This document shows, one piece after another, positions 29,811 through 43,400 of a stretch of 64,000 bases of DNA. The DNA comes from Terebella lapidaria (Eukaryota > Annelida > Polychaeta > Terebellida > Terebellidae). The position numbers and the translations under genes are program-made. Under the pieces are notes generated by a model, which ran no database searches, was not told where the DNA came from, and saw nothing but the letters and a program-made list of their open reading frames with translations. The stretch lies in assembly GCA_949152475.1 (NCBI GenBank), contig OX424562.1, positions 3,038,001 through 3,102,000 of the forward strand, written 5' to 3'. Position 1 is the stretch's first letter. Each line of letters starts with the position of its first letter.

Positions 29811-30626
29811 GGCTACTACGCCTAGTCTAGGCTATGCCATCGTCCGTCTGAGTCTGAATGACTGTGCATTCCTTGGCCTGGGGGCAGTCTGGTCGTCTCG
29901 GTCAATGCATCTGTATTCTACTATTTCTAGGCCTAGACTGGGATCGCTATCTAGCTAGATTTAGTTAGCACTATTCACGGGCAGAGCCCTATTGCACCAC
30001 AGGCTAAAATGTTTCTATCTAAGATTTGGCGCCAAAAGTCCCAAAAGGGGATATTTCCCAGATTATGACATCACACCCATCCTCAGCTGATTGCTTGATG
30101 CTCCTTGATTGGCTAATTTGAGTGGCAGCTTTGTAGCATGACAAAACTACACCATGATGACAATGTAAACAAACAGCTGTCAAGTGACAAAGTATGGAAT
30201 TAACTTAAAATTGAGGGACATAAATCGTTGGAAACAACTGAGATGGGAAGAAACGATACACATTGTGTATTTCATGCATTCAAACCATGTTTTGTTCTGA
30301 AATAAGTTCATAAATCCTGACCCACTGTGACAGGGTGTCAGGCGAATACCGTTGTCGGTTCAGGAAGGGACTAGCACTTAACTCTGTTATTGGGCTGAAC
30401 TAAGATTTAGTGTATGGTTGTCGGATTCGTACGATCGAATAATCAAATCGATTGCATAAACATTTTTAGGTCTAGATCTAGTACTCATATAGAGAGAAAT
30501 TGCATAATTTTAAATTCGGTGTTAAGATGACCGATTATTAGTATATACTATAGTTTGAAGACAAGACTCAATCATTCTGACTTTTAGTGTATGGACCCAG
30601 TGGATGGAGTTTAAAATCAATTAATC
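29811..30626. other. No gene seen
   Basis: Mixed-composition DNA without recognised coding or repeat content. Confidence 0.35.
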
Positions 30627-31223
30627 TAGGGCCCGGACAAGTCGACGGGTACCCGAATGGGGTACTGTACAGCCTGTACAGGTGATAAGGCCGCCAAAGT
30701 GATCAGGCCGCTGTTGAGAATTATCAAACTGCGGGGTTAAGTGATGAATGAAGAGTTATGATATTAGGGAATTTAGGGTATGCTGATATGCGGCCTGATC
30801 GTTTTGGCGGCTTTATCGCATGGTAATCACCCGAATTTCGGGGCGGGTCATACAATTACCGGGTTGAAATTTCGTTACCTGTACCGAGATCGAATAAAGA
30901 GACATTTTTTGTCTCGAATATTTGCGATGAACACTAGTATAATCACAAGAATGACAAGGAAATCATCGGGAAAAAACGAAGTAGTTTTATGAGGTCATGT
31001 GATCTCTTTCAAACTTGAAAATAAACACCCACAAAACAAATAATATGTGTCAAAGATCGATGTCTGGCGTTTTCGTGTTACAAATTGCTCCAGTGAGTAT
31101 CATTCAAAATTTGATATAATATTTGGACGGGTTACCAGGTTACCATGGTTACCTGGGGCGGGGTGGGTCAGGTCTGACCACATGGGTACCCGGGTCGGAA
31201 ATTTTCGACTCGTCTGGGCCCTA
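30627..31223. mobile_element. Non-autonomous hAT-like DNA transposon
   Basis: The 597 base element starts TAGGGCCCGGACAAGTCGA and ends in the near reverse complement TCGACTCGTCTGGGCCCTA. The flanks are AATTAATC and AAATAATC, an 8 base target duplication with one mismatch, which is the hAT hallmark. Inside it, a 28 base inverted pair (30682-30711 and 30791-30817, core GGCCGCCAAA) may mark a smaller element inserted in it. No transposase is encoded. Confidence 0.75.
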
Positions 31224-32942
31224 AAATAATCAGAACTTCCAAAAATCTATTAGACCTCTAATAAAAAATTCCTCAAATTGGATTTCACCTGCTGGAAAAT
31301 GGTACCCCGTAATATCGCCCATTGAGCTCTGTGGTTTGTATAATCATGATAATAGCATGAGTTTTCATTGGACATTTGGTTACATAAAAGAGCATATATT
31401 ATTATTGGTAGCTTGTATGCTGCATAACAAACATAAAAATGAGCAGATCAAAACTGGATATCTATCAAAATAGTTTGCAAACTGTTCCAAACTTTGGAAA
31501 ATTAAAAATATCTGGGGTTTTGTTGATGAATGGTTTGTCCTCCACAGAGAGAGTTCGCAAAACGGGTCGCTTCCTTCGCCGTAATTTAGCGCATTCATTG
31601 CAGCGAGCTAGTTGTATTCATGAGAATATTGGCTTGTGATAGTGGCAGAAAAAATTGATCATCAGAAATGGCAATCGATTAATCGTCGATTGATCTTTGT
31701 GACTGATTCATTGATTTTTTGATAAATTGTTTCATCATGTTCATACACTACTAACTTTAGCCTCAGTGGTGTGAGCGATAAGTGATATGTTTCTACTGAG
31801 TGCGAGTTGCATGTCGAAAATATTTGAGTGATTTGCGCAGCAGTCGATAACATTATTATCAACCTCCTAACACCTTCCACAGGTTGATAACATTGTTATC
31901 ATGGTTATAGACATCTGCGGAACAATAGAGTCAGTAGCTAATTTGGGAAATCAACCTCAGCACATGCATAGACTAGTGTTGGTGACAGTCGGGAATCAAT
32001 GACAGTTACCCTGATTAGTAATAGATCATTTATCGATAATAGAGAGGTTTAGCTGCCCGGTAAAACCTGTATGTATATATATGTGACTAAACTACTTCAG
32101 AAATACTTCAGTAACTAGGTCATGGCAACAAGTAGGCCTTGGGTACAGTTTAGTAGGGACACATAAAAAATATCGTGATAAGCCACTTGAGGTAAGTGGC
32201 GAATACCCGAACGATGATGATTATAAATTTATGTTGACCCTTGTAGTCCACAGTCAAGATCTTCTCTATGGCCCTTCACATCATGATATAGTGTATAATA
32301 TAGTGGATACAATATTTTATGTATGTTACCCATTGTAAAACTAAATGTCTTAATCATTTTAGAATAGATGATCAGTTCAGTTCAGATACTATCGGATTGA
32401 TTTTGTGCTTTTCCAAGGTGTGAATAAGTGTTCTCACTCTCTGTCAAAATACATCATGTATATGGGATAGTGAAACCATAGATAGATAGAGACCATAGAT
32501 AGGTCTGGTGTGAACCGACCTGGGAAGAACCTATCCCAGGCCTGTTGTGTCACGTGGTATAACATAACAATACAAATGACGCGCTCGGTTGGTTATAACA
32601 ATGGATAGTCATGGATGATCAAGCACCGAATTTCTTCCACAAAAAGTGACGAAACATGCGAAAATCTACAGAAATGATATGAAAAACGGTCAATACGGGA
32701 TTAAACGGGCGAGAAAAAGAATCCCATGCCTTTTTTGTGTGGGATAGATATTTCCCGACTTGTCCTTCGTGCATCCCAAGCTATCCTAAAGGCTCGCCTT
32801 GGATTCGCACTGACGACTAGTCGGGGAAATCTCTGTCCCACACAAAAATGACATGGGATTCTCTCACTCACTGCGAATACTCTGAGGTTCATGTTTCAAA
32901 TGCAACTGGCCAGAAGTCACATCACAACACTCAAAGAATAAA
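31224..32942. other. Upstream of DDA1, no exon placed
   Basis: This stretch may contain the 5' exon and promoter of DDA1. Several ATG|GT junction candidates exist (for example at 31134 and 31308) but none can be chosen. TAATCGAT-type AT-rich patches near 31670 and GATAACATTGTTATC palindromes near 31845-31900 are present. Confidence 0.4.
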
Positions 32943-33773
32943 ATGCATCAAAAATTATTTCCACAGGCGGATTTTCTGAAGGAACTCCCCAGTCACAATG
33001 AGACCAACTTTACAAGATTCCACGCTGATGGCGGCTGCAAATCCGCAGTAAGTTTATTATAGATGACGGATATCATGTGTATTTCTTCTCCATTGAAGTG
33101 ATATGATTGTAATCATCGTTTGTGTCCCAATCTCTTGAACAGGTAAAGCGACCATCAGTATATATCTGCACTAAGGATCACCCCACAGAGCAAGGTAAAA
33201 TTGGATCATACAAAGTTATTCCTTAAATTCACCTCAGTTTGCACAGAGTGATGTGCAAGCTGAACAAATTGAACAATCCAAAACAAATGGAAACAAAGAA
33301 AATTCAAATGCAATGTACACATGTTTGCTTTATTGTCTGTCAGTCATAATAATTGATTTTTTTTCATGATTTTTATTGTTTTCCAGTAATTACCACAGAA
33401 AAGACCAATATTTTGTTGCGGTATCTCCACCAAAAATGGGACAAAAAGGTCTGTATGTATATCATAGATCCACTCACAAGTTCTGTGTTTCAAGAAAGGA
33501 AAGTATGGATTAAGGAAAGGGAATATGTTGTATGCTGCTTGTTATATATATGTTGACTTCAAAAGATTATTTTTAAAAATTCTTTTTTTTTGCGGTGTAT
33601 TCTCCTGAAGATTAAGGTTGTGAATTTGTAAATTGAAATGAAGCATTGAGTGAACATCGCATGTTTTCTTGCAGAATGCAGCTAAGAAGCGAGATTCGAG
33701 TAGAGCAAGTCTGGAAGAGGAGCCAAGTTCACACAATAAGATGCCTCGAATTGGAGAACAAAGTCCCTCGTAG
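32943..33773 (+). CDS. DDA1: DET1- and DDB1-associated protein 1
   Basis: DDA1 is a small protein of CUL4-DDB1 ubiquitin ligases that binds DDB1 and stabilises substrate-receptor assemblies. Exons: 32967-33047, 33143-33194, 33387-33448 and 33675-33773, all with GT-AG introns and matching phases. The product reads [21 protein letters not shown], then [33 protein letters not shown] and NAAKKRD, close to human DDA1 along its length (about 98 residues against 102). The acidic/basic tail is poorly conserved. The start is ambiguous: AG|GCG at 32967 is a good acceptor and animal DDA1 proteins begin MADFL, so the Met may come from an unseen upstream exon. An in-frame ATG at 32943 would instead give a seven-residue extension (HQKLFPQ) after the initiator Met. 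Confidence 0.95.
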
Positions 33774-35230
33774 AATTTCTGAGTACCTGTGTGCGTGTCT
33801 GTATGCTTTAGTTATGACAAGTCAGTGAACTGTAAAAAAAATCTGGCCTTGTGACTATCTGTTTTTATGTGCTCCATGCATTGACTACACAGAAGTGGCC
33901 TGCATGCGAACTTGTGAAGTGCAGTTTAAATTGTGAATGTGTATGCTTACACGTAGGAGCGAATTTCTCATAGATTTATGAAGTTACACAAGTTTCCAGT
34001 TTGTTTGTGTATACATGGTTTGAAAAGACTGGATATGGTTTGTTTATGGTGCTCGGGCTCACAGCAGTGGTGAAGACATTATCACAGATGAAACTTGTCA
34101 TCTGGTACATGTACATGTATGTTTAGTTTTGTAATTTTTGTGGATCTTAATGTTGTATGTTCAAGTTCACTTCATAATGTCTGTGTCAGTTTTTCCTGAC
34201 ACAAACAATGCTCACTTTTGTATTAGAACTTAATATGATGATATGACTATTAGTAAATGGAGAATTATCGTACATCGCCACACAAGAGGTATTCGTCACT
34301 GCTATGGATTGGAAGGGTGTTTTATCAATGTGGCTAAATGTATTTCGATGAATTCCTCTGATTTCAGCCATTGGTGACTAAGCTGTGATTAATGGTGTGG
34401 CCTATGTATAAAAAATGTACATATTTTATTATCCATGGCCGTAGAAACATGTGCAAATTATTTCCTTCACATGTATTGATGTGATTGTAATGTGGACATC
34501 TGTAAGGACCCTGTTTTGTTGTGCAGTGCTATTTATTCTGATGAATAATGCTTATTGCTTTTAATGCGACTTCTGAGTGTTGCTTTCAGTTATTGTCGGT
34601 TGTAGATTTTGCGTTGTATGTGGAATGATTAGATATCTACAGATTACATGTACATTCTGTTCTTTCCCTAACTGAAGCTTGTCGTCTACTGATATAGCTT
34701 TGAATATCACTGGTAAATTATTCAGTCCGTCACTTGTATGTAAGCGCTTTCGAAGCAGCCAATGCAGATTTTTAACAATTTCAATGAGGCGGTGTGCATT
34801 TGTTAGCCTATGAACTGAGTAAACCAAGAAACTCCATCAACAAAATAAGGTTATTCCTGTTAAATTTTCTGTTTCTCGTCTAGCTTTTGAAGAAATTCTG
34901 AGAAAAAAAACCAAAATAAATATGTAACATCATCAGAATCGGAAATGCGCCGATCACTGCCACACTCATTGTGAAATCACAGCACTTCTGTAACCACAAA
35001 TAAAATTCTAAGATTTACATAGAACTACGTGGGAAATTATTAGATGCTCAAAGACATACCTGTACATCTTTGCATTGATTCATTGCGAGGTGTACGGTTT
35101 TTTATTTGATACCACGTTCGTTTGTTTTTTTACGCCCTCCCTCCTAGCTTTTTATTTTCCAAAGGACGAGAAACAGAAAACTGATGAGGAGTGGCCTAAG
35201 ACCATGTGCAGGTTTAAATTCGGTGCTGCA
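33774..35230 (+). other. Probable DDA1 3' UTR
   Basis: There are no coding signs after the stop codon. AATAAA signals at 34915-34920 and 34999-35004 would give a 3' UTR of about 1.2 kb. Confidence 0.45.
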
Positions 35231-35440
35231 TACTGTAAAACGACTAATATTGGCGGACGATTTTTTTGGCGGATTTGGCAGTAGGGGAAAAACCGCGAAA
35301 TTAAATCGTCCGCCAAATGAGGTAGACACATGTTAAGAAATATATGTGGTTTTGAAACCGCCAAATTAAATCTCCGCCAAATAACGTGGGGCTCACAACC
35401 GCCAAATTCAATAGCCGCCAAAATTAGTCTTTTTACAGTA
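35231..35440. mobile_element. 210 bp MITE with TACTGTAAAA inverted ends
   Basis: Starts TACTGTAAAACGACTAATAT and ends in the reverse complement of TACTGTAAAAAGACTAATTT; 26 base ends with two mismatches. Inside, GCCAAATTAAATC-type motifs recur four times. The TA at each outer end could be the target duplication of a Tc1/mariner-like element. No coding capacity. Confidence 0.75.
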
Positions 35441-38400
35441 GTATTCTGCAAGTCATATTACCGGTAGGTGTTGCTGCCTGAAATGCATTCTTTTACTTCT
35501 CCAAGATATGTGATGAAGACGTTGTTTCTTTACAATAACAATATTAAACAGAACCATCCCATCGGCCAGACTACACTTGTGTATGTACAATGTACATTGT
35601 AATAGCAATTTGTGAGAGACCAGACCTTTTGATGAAGGTTTTATTGCAATCATCCAATGTGGACGTTCCTCATCACAGTCATCATAAAATCACATGTTGG
35701 TGAGAATGACCTAAATGTAGACTTTCTCCATCAACATATAGCTTTATATTTGAGTATACAATGTGATGTTTGAAAGTTATGAGTTTTAGAAAGTTGGCAG
35801 GATTAATTGATGCACACGTGTGGATTATATTTCAAATGATAGTGTTTACTGCTGTTAGTTATTTGATTTATATAAAATATAATTTATACATAATATTAGA
35901 CACGAACACCATGGAAGCGTTATTGTACTGTCTTCATATACCGATGTGTGTGATGCGAAGCTGGTACTGTTCAAAAGAATCAGAACCCGAGACAAAAAAT
36001 GTGGGTATTTAATGATTTATATAGTACAGCAAGTAGTGTCGAGTTGTGTATAGTTCTTGAGACTCAACTTGTTCCATTCTGACATACTTGGACACTTGAT
36101 CATACGTGGGCAGTGGAGAAAGCCTGAAGTCTCCTCAACACGCCTCCTCTCACTCTTCAACACATTTAACCAGAGGGTCTTTGCTTGACTAGGCCATGTG
36201 TCGCAGGCTGTGCTGTTTGTCCTTCTATACCTAAAGGTTTAGAAATGTGCAAAGTGTTCAAATGGAAATTGCATATTTCAAGTGGAATTTTGTTGAGGGG
36301 CAGGAAACCATGATGACCCATTGTGTCACTATGTGGACTCGGCCACTAACAATATAGGTGCAGAGTTATCTCTGCTTGATTGTTAGTTGAATTTTGTAAA
36401 AAAAAAAAAAAAAAGCCAGAATGTTTCAATCTCTTTTAGGTGCGGAGAGGAATCTGTTTGAACATTTTGTACTGTTGAGTTGGAATCTAGTTGAAAGTTC
36501 TTGGATTGCTAGTAGTTTGCTGATCGTCATGGGGACGGCTATAGGTTCTAAATAATACTGTTCATGGATGTGTGTGACATCTATGCTGGACGCTACACAA
36601 AACTTGTGATAATCTGATATTCGCTATTTTCAGCAATACTCTGGCCAGTTGAGGCTTGGTTTGTGGATTCATCTTTAGCTTCTTCAGTGTTGTCAAGCTG
36701 ACCAGTTATACCTGTGTTCACGATATATTTATAAATGTGATTGTATGTGGCTTATTTGGTGTGGTTCATGTGAAGGGAACGAGAATTAGCCAATTGACAA
36801 ATCCAGTCCATCCAGTGAATGATCAAGATAGTAATTATTGTGGTGTCAGTACTGTGACAACACCAGTGCTCGCCAGGTGGCCATATCTTTGACACCACTT
36901 TTATATCGCTGATTTTCCAGAAGTGATAGCACTTACAAGTGTAAACAATGACGTATCATACTTTGGTGTTAGAAGGGTGTCATTTGTCTTATACAGTGGT
37001 CAGAACAGACCGCAAGGGTCTGGTGTGAAATTTACCAAAATTTCCATAAACTCCAACCGAGATGGTGTCATCTTAGAAGTCGGTGGACTTGCCTCTGTGT
37101 GGTTGAATACATGTACTCAGTAGAATATTTCAATTATCATTCAGTAATCGTTATTGGTGTTCTATGATGACTTATTTCTATTGCAAGAACGGTGTAAAAT
37201 TTAGATGTTGGTAAACTGTGGATAATTTTTTTTTTGCGCGCGAAATGACTGTTGTAGAATACTTCGTGTAGCATGGCACTTGCCTGCAAGAGGAAGTTTT
37301 ATTATCTTTTTTTGTTGAGGAGCAAATAAAAAGAAAACGGTGATTTGTTTCTATTGTGTTGTATTGCATACTTCTTCACGGGTTAATCCTGAATCCTAAA
37401 GATGGTCACATACTTCTAAACTGCTGTGATAGAAGAACATGCAAACTCCAGACTCGAGAAGCATTTCAGGACGCCAACCTGGGAATCCAGAGGTCGCCAT
37501 TTAGTAGTGATATCAAGTGTTTTCTCAATATCTAATATTGCCTCATAGTCATCCTAAAGGTCTCCCGATTATTATAACAAGGTTCAACAAAGTTTGGCGG
37601 ATAATATGGATCGTGTTTGTCGTGCCGCCGCCGCGTCCGTTGAGATATTCTTGTGAGCATTATACAGGTCGCATTTCTTGTCCGATTCTGATCATTTGTG
37701 TATGGCATAGCAACATGAAATGCCATAGTACAATTACGGTGACACAATTATGATGAAATCAGGTATATTGCACGCACGGCTTGGGGGTGTTGTGGAGGCT
37801 GTAATTTTACAGGAATCGCAGCGATGTTAAACTGATATCTTGAGCAGAGGAAAACCCACTGTTCTTCGTAATGATTGAAATAATTATTGAAGGGTTCATA
37901 AGTTAAAAAAAACATGGGGTATCAAGTTCGAAATGCATGAGTATTCCTTGTTACAAACATTTCCGAAAATTCTTTGGTGAGAAATAAGGCTATGGATATT
38001 AATTTGTTGAGAGGACTGCTGTATATCCTACATTAAAAACAAGTAGTTTTGGAAAATGAGATGGATGTTGCTTATCGTGAATTTATTTGAGATTAATTTC
38101 GGAATTTCCACTTCTTTTATGCCAAACCCGATCTTCTTGCAGCACTTGCGTTGTGTTCTTCCCCTAAATGTTATCTAGGGATAACCAAAGCATTGGCGGA
38201 TTTAGAGGGAGTGCACCCGGCGTGAAAAAAAGAGAAAAAAAAGAAAAGAGAGCGAGAAGCTAGGAAATGTGGGTATGCACCTACATGTAACGAAATATGA
38301 GTGTAATGTTCCTCGTTTGATATTTTTGACTGGGGGGAGCGGGGGCAGGAGGGGGCCCTCTGTGACTCAGAAATATGACAGAAGTTTTATGACATATAAT

Positions 38401-39720
38401 ATGTAAAGTGACAATGAGTAGTTTTGAGATAAATAAATTTAAATACATGTACCAGCATGCATGTGTGGAATGAAACATACTCAATCAGAGCCCAGAGAGA
38501 GCTCAGAATCAATCACAAAATATGAAAAAAGCTCTGGCTTCTGGAGCCCTTTCTAGGGCCCTTGAGCGGGTCCCAGACCCCACGCCATGTGAGCTACCAT
38601 CTATCCACCTCACTTCGCTTGACTCCTCTAACTAGCTTGTCACCCCCGCCCCCCCCCCCCCCTCCAATAATAAATCTAGTCCGACACACTTGACTTCTTA
38701 CTGAAGCTGTCATTGAATATACACAGGGGATATTTTTATTTTATTCATTTGTTTGTTTCAGACAGAGTTCTGTATAACTCTGGATATAACTCTGGATGTA
38801 GGCATAACTTTGAAGATAATAATATCTCATCTTTATTATTAAACGATTGACCATCACCATGTCTGGTGCATAAGAACCTTAGAACAACCTGAGAATGACA
38901 GGACTATTAGATCTTCCTTTCTTTGAAAATCTATCCTTCATTTACAACAGATCTAAGCAGACTTCTAAAGTAAAATTTTACTTGTTGATTTCACAAGGTA
39001 TAGTTGTAAAATACACCGCAGAAACTATCTCAGAGACACTAAATTCCAAAAATTTCTCGGGGGATTACGCCCCCCCCCCCCCCCGAACCCCCAGACTGCA
39101 TGAGGCTTCGCTCGCTACGCTCGCTCACACGAATTCAAGATCATGTACATTCAAAAAGAGCACCCCTCCCCCTATTCGAAAATCCTGGATCCGCCCCTGC
39201 AAATGTTGGCACCGGACAACTGTGTCGCCACTATGATATTTGGGTCCAGGCAGAATGTATTTATTGTCTGGGATACCTTTTTCCTGACTGCCACGCCTCA
39301 ACAAGTACAGTAATATTAAAGCAGACCATCTCGGCCCCACAAAGGATTCCCGGCCATTAGGATGAAGCTTTGGCCCATGGCACCAACATATGTTGTATGT
39401 CGTCGTTCCAGCAATATTAATACCATCTCGGAGGACACAGAGCTTTGTATGTCAAGTAACACTGAGAGCTGCCGATACAACGCTAGTGTTGCACCTTTCA
39501 TTGATATCCACACAAACCGTTCAGTTTTCGATAAACTTAACTTATATCGAACTATCAACACTCCAGCTCATACGTTCTCGCGCAAAAATTTGAGGTGAAT
39601 TTTTTTTTGGAGATCGGATGAACACAGAACCCACAAGCGGACTTCATTCACTAGTAGCGTTCTAGAACTCATTCAGGATCTTTTTCTGCACTTAAAAACC
39701 TTAGACGGGCATTGGAGGGT
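35441..39720. other. No gene recognised; repeat fragments
   Basis: I find no host gene. There is a poly-A run at 36400-36415, C runs at 38645-38664 and 39067-39084, a CTGGATCCGCCCCTG transposon-end motif at 39183-39197 and a GGCGGATTTAGAGGG motif at 38194. Open frames are short and without known motifs. The left part could belong to an alternative longer DDA1 3' UTR. Confidence 0.35.
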
Positions 39721-39861
39721 TCAGATTTGGGTCCTGTCTGGCAGAGACTGCTCGTTACCGAGCATGCCTCGGAAGTGGATATCCAGTGTTACGTCGCTAA
39801 AACGCTGGATCACACCAAACTCCTCACGAATTTCCTGCCTTGTTGGTCCATCATCTGACAT
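39721..39861 (-). CDS. Possible coding fragment, 46 residues, unknown
   Basis: A short minus-strand frame begins MSDDGPTRQEIREEF and ends GNEQSLPDRTQI before a stop codon. Its composition (mixed charged and hydrophobic residues, no low complexity) looks protein-like, and it stays open for eight further codons upstream of the Met. I do not recognise the family. It may be the last exon of an unknown gene or a transposon fragment, as it lies just left of the Gypsy fossil. Confidence 0.25.
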   Translation of the reverse strand: MSDDGPTRQEIREEFGVIQRFSDVTLDIHFRGMLGNEQSLPDRTQI

Positions 39862-40439
39862 GTGGTAATCGGTTAATAATACACTTCAACTGGTCCCAGA
39901 TTCTAACAGTGAGACTTCATTCATATTTTCTACTTTCATAATCCGAATACATGTATCATAGTTTCATTCATAATTCATAATCTGAATTTTATGATTTCAT
40001 AATCTAATCCTGAGCATGTTTTGAGTATCAGTAGTTAACTTTCGACCTGTGTCTATCTTACCACAGAAAATAATCTATTATAATCACTTTCCTGGGCTCT
40101 GCTGTCCGTTTACAAAACAAGATATGCACATTATTAACACACAAAAAAGACATCAAATAACAATATAGGTCACTAAAAGTTCCTTCCATTGTAAGAAAAT
40201 AAGGCCCAAGTACCGTACACTGCTCCTTAGTACTACTCGTTCACAGAAAACATACCATTTAATCCGTCTCGCACCTTTTTAATCCTTATTGAATATCGAG
40301 GACGGCGCAGGATATGATACTTGGGCCGAAAATGATATAAAAGGCTTTGGTGTTAGAATCAATTGTCACTTGCCAGTCTGATAATCATCATCAAACTTAT
40401 AGATACCACTAGGAATAAACTGCACTGATTCTATCATCC

Positions 40440-43400
40440 TGCCTTGCGAAAAGTCTGCAGTGCCTGCAAGAAGCATAATCATGTTTCCGAATCTAAACCT
40501 CCAAGAACAGATGAAAGACAGTACATGGTGTACCTGTCACACTACAAATTGATTGTGGAGCAATATTCTCCCATATTGCTATGTCCAAAAATCACTATTC
40601 ATCCAGAATGAATAGTTCCTGATGACACTATGAAAGCACTCGGAGTCTTTTGTGTCAACACAATCAATCCTGCTGCTGGACAGAAATGAAATGTCGACTA
40701 CGGGTGTGTGATTGTGGATCAAGATCTGAATCCAATGCTCATCCATAAAAAAGCCACTGCAAAAATTGACCTATCGCCAAAGCCCCTAAAAGTTGTCCGA
40801 GTTGCACATACATGTACATTGTGATACGTCGGCAAACTTCTCTTTCACGGTGGCCACCCGTTCCGCGTTATTGCTGGTTAAAATTCGAATTCCGCGTTAT
40901 TACAGTTAGGGTTCGCGTTATTATGGTAAAGAAATGGCTGAAGATCAGCTGAAGATTTACTGAGCTTCATCAAAAGTTGGTATTATCGTGAATACTAAGA
41001 AATTACTAAGCAGAAATCAACTGCTCACGGAATATTATAGGCATTCTTGAAACCCAGTGCATTTCGTGTAGTGAGATTGAACTTGTATTTTGTGAGATAT
41101 TGTGCACACAGTTTTGTCATGTTTGTTAGATCGCAATCGTGTTGTAAACATTCTGCCCAAATATCACATAAAAATGTCATGTACGGCATTTTACAGACGT
41201 CATATAAACAAAATTTATTTCCCCATGACTAACGGAGAGCTGCCATACACTCAAGTACAACTAAATAGAACATTTGTGTTGTGTAAATACGATATAAGTC
41301 TTTCCCGCAGATTCCGCGTTATTGTTTTTTCCCACATCTGTGGACCCGCGTTATTGTGTCTGTTGAGTGTGATTGTTTTCGATACGCCAACATGTTCGTC
41401 CACGCGTATTAAACTAGTAACGGGTCGTCTTAATGTTCAATCAGGAACAGTTCAGGAACTGTAAGTTTGGCTCAGTCGTCCTTGAAGAAACCAGCCACAA
41501 GAATTCCGATGTTCAGGAGTTTGTTGTGGTCTCAATTTCGATCAAAATATTCAAGTTGTGCAGGACATACTGGAACTACGGTAGGCTGCTATGGCTCAAC
41601 AGTTTCGTCAGAACAAATGTAATTGCAATTTGTTTTATATGTAAATAGAACGCCCCATAGCGAGGACCTCGATCCACACTAGAAGAACCAGGTTGAATTC
41701 AACATCGGAGTTTGGTGAAACAGGTCCCAAATAGATCTAGGCCTACTGTCTCGGGTTAAGGCCTGCATTGCTTGTCATAATGTCATTACACTACTGCTAC
41801 ATTTCAATGGAACTATTATATGCACTAATTGTCGAGAATAATACCAAAGGCCTACGTCTGTTTATTAATATCCATATCCTAGAAATGTCAGTGCACGATT
41901 CTTGACGGAAATAACATGACTGAAACAAAATAACAGCAACTCTTGTTTTTTCAGTAATTCTTAACGAACGAATCGAAAATATGTGTTCAACTGGAAAGAA
42001 CAGCGCCCTTCGTGTAGGTGTGCCAAATATAAATAAACATATTTTATCATCTGCATAGATGTGGCCGACTGCATGCACATATATATCAATCTCGATCCCC
42101 AGCAATATCGCGTGTTCTTGATAAGCAATAACGCGGATTCAACAAACTTTAGATCAGGAACCAATTTAAGCTGTTCGTCGGAAAATATATGGATTATTAA
42201 TATTTCTCGGACAGGAACTAATCCTAATACACATTTCTGTATCATGATTTACTTATTCATGTATTTGTATGGCTAATTTAGCAAGAAAATATCACCCGAT
42301 TTTGACAACTGTCACCCGATCAACGTATCTGTGGTCACTCATGCATGATGATTATTGGGCCAACAAAAATCAAACTATTGTCTATAGACCGCTGATATAT
42401 TCCAATATTCCGTGGAACTATTGTTGTACGCTAATGCTTTATGTATCTGTATGAATTTATCGCTTTTTACCCGGACCACTTCGAAACTTTTACCACAATA
42501 ACGCGGGGCCTAACTATAATAACGCGGAATTCAATTTTTAACCAGCAATAACGCGGAACGGGTGGTCACCGTGTCTTTGGCCGATAAAAACATTTAGCAG
42601 AATGCGTCGGAAAAGACGTAAAAAGTCTCGGACGAATTGGTTCGGCGATAGGTCAATTTAGTTCATCGCCGTGAACAATGACTGTTTCGAGTCAGTTTCA
42701 GCTGTGAACTCCACACTTCAGATCTACTCAACAAGTACCATGAAGTATTCGATGGACAGCTAGGATCTCTACCTGGTGGTCATGTCTCGCTCAAGTTGAC
42801 AGTTAATGCAGCACCTGTTGTACGTCCACTTCCATATCTTCCTGAATCACTAAGTCATGCAGTGAAACAAGAACTTGACAGACTGAAATTAAAGTACTGA
42901 TGTACTTGTGAAAGTGGACAAGCCAGATGTCGGCCTTGCAAAAGAAATCAGGAGCTATCAGGATCCCTAAGTCTACTCAATCTTGCTCTGAAGCGCATCT
43001 GAGACTACCAGTGTTAGATGACATCTCGCCAAAGATTGTCAACTCAAAGATATTGGTAACATGTGATATATAGCAAGACTATCTTCACTGTGAGTTGGAT
43101 AAAAATTCAAGTTTACTCACATTATTCTATACTCTCTGCTCACATCCTTTGCTACTACCTCTGGACGTTATCGCTGGAGTCGACTGTCGTTTAGACTCAA
43201 AATCAGCACTGAAGTCTGTCAGAAACGTCTGCAACAAACCCTCGAAAGCCTTGACAATGTGCACTGTGCGGCTGATTATATTAATGTGCATGGCCCTGAT
43301 GATGCGGACCTGTACACTAACTTATGCAAGCTGCTGGAACGCTGAAGACAACACGGAATCAAACTAAACATGAAAATGTGTCCAGCAATATCAGTGACCT

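Noticed and set aside
35770-36012. Hydrophobic 80 residue frame
   Set aside because: It lacks an ATG at its start and lies in AT-rich DNA after DDA1; no motif.
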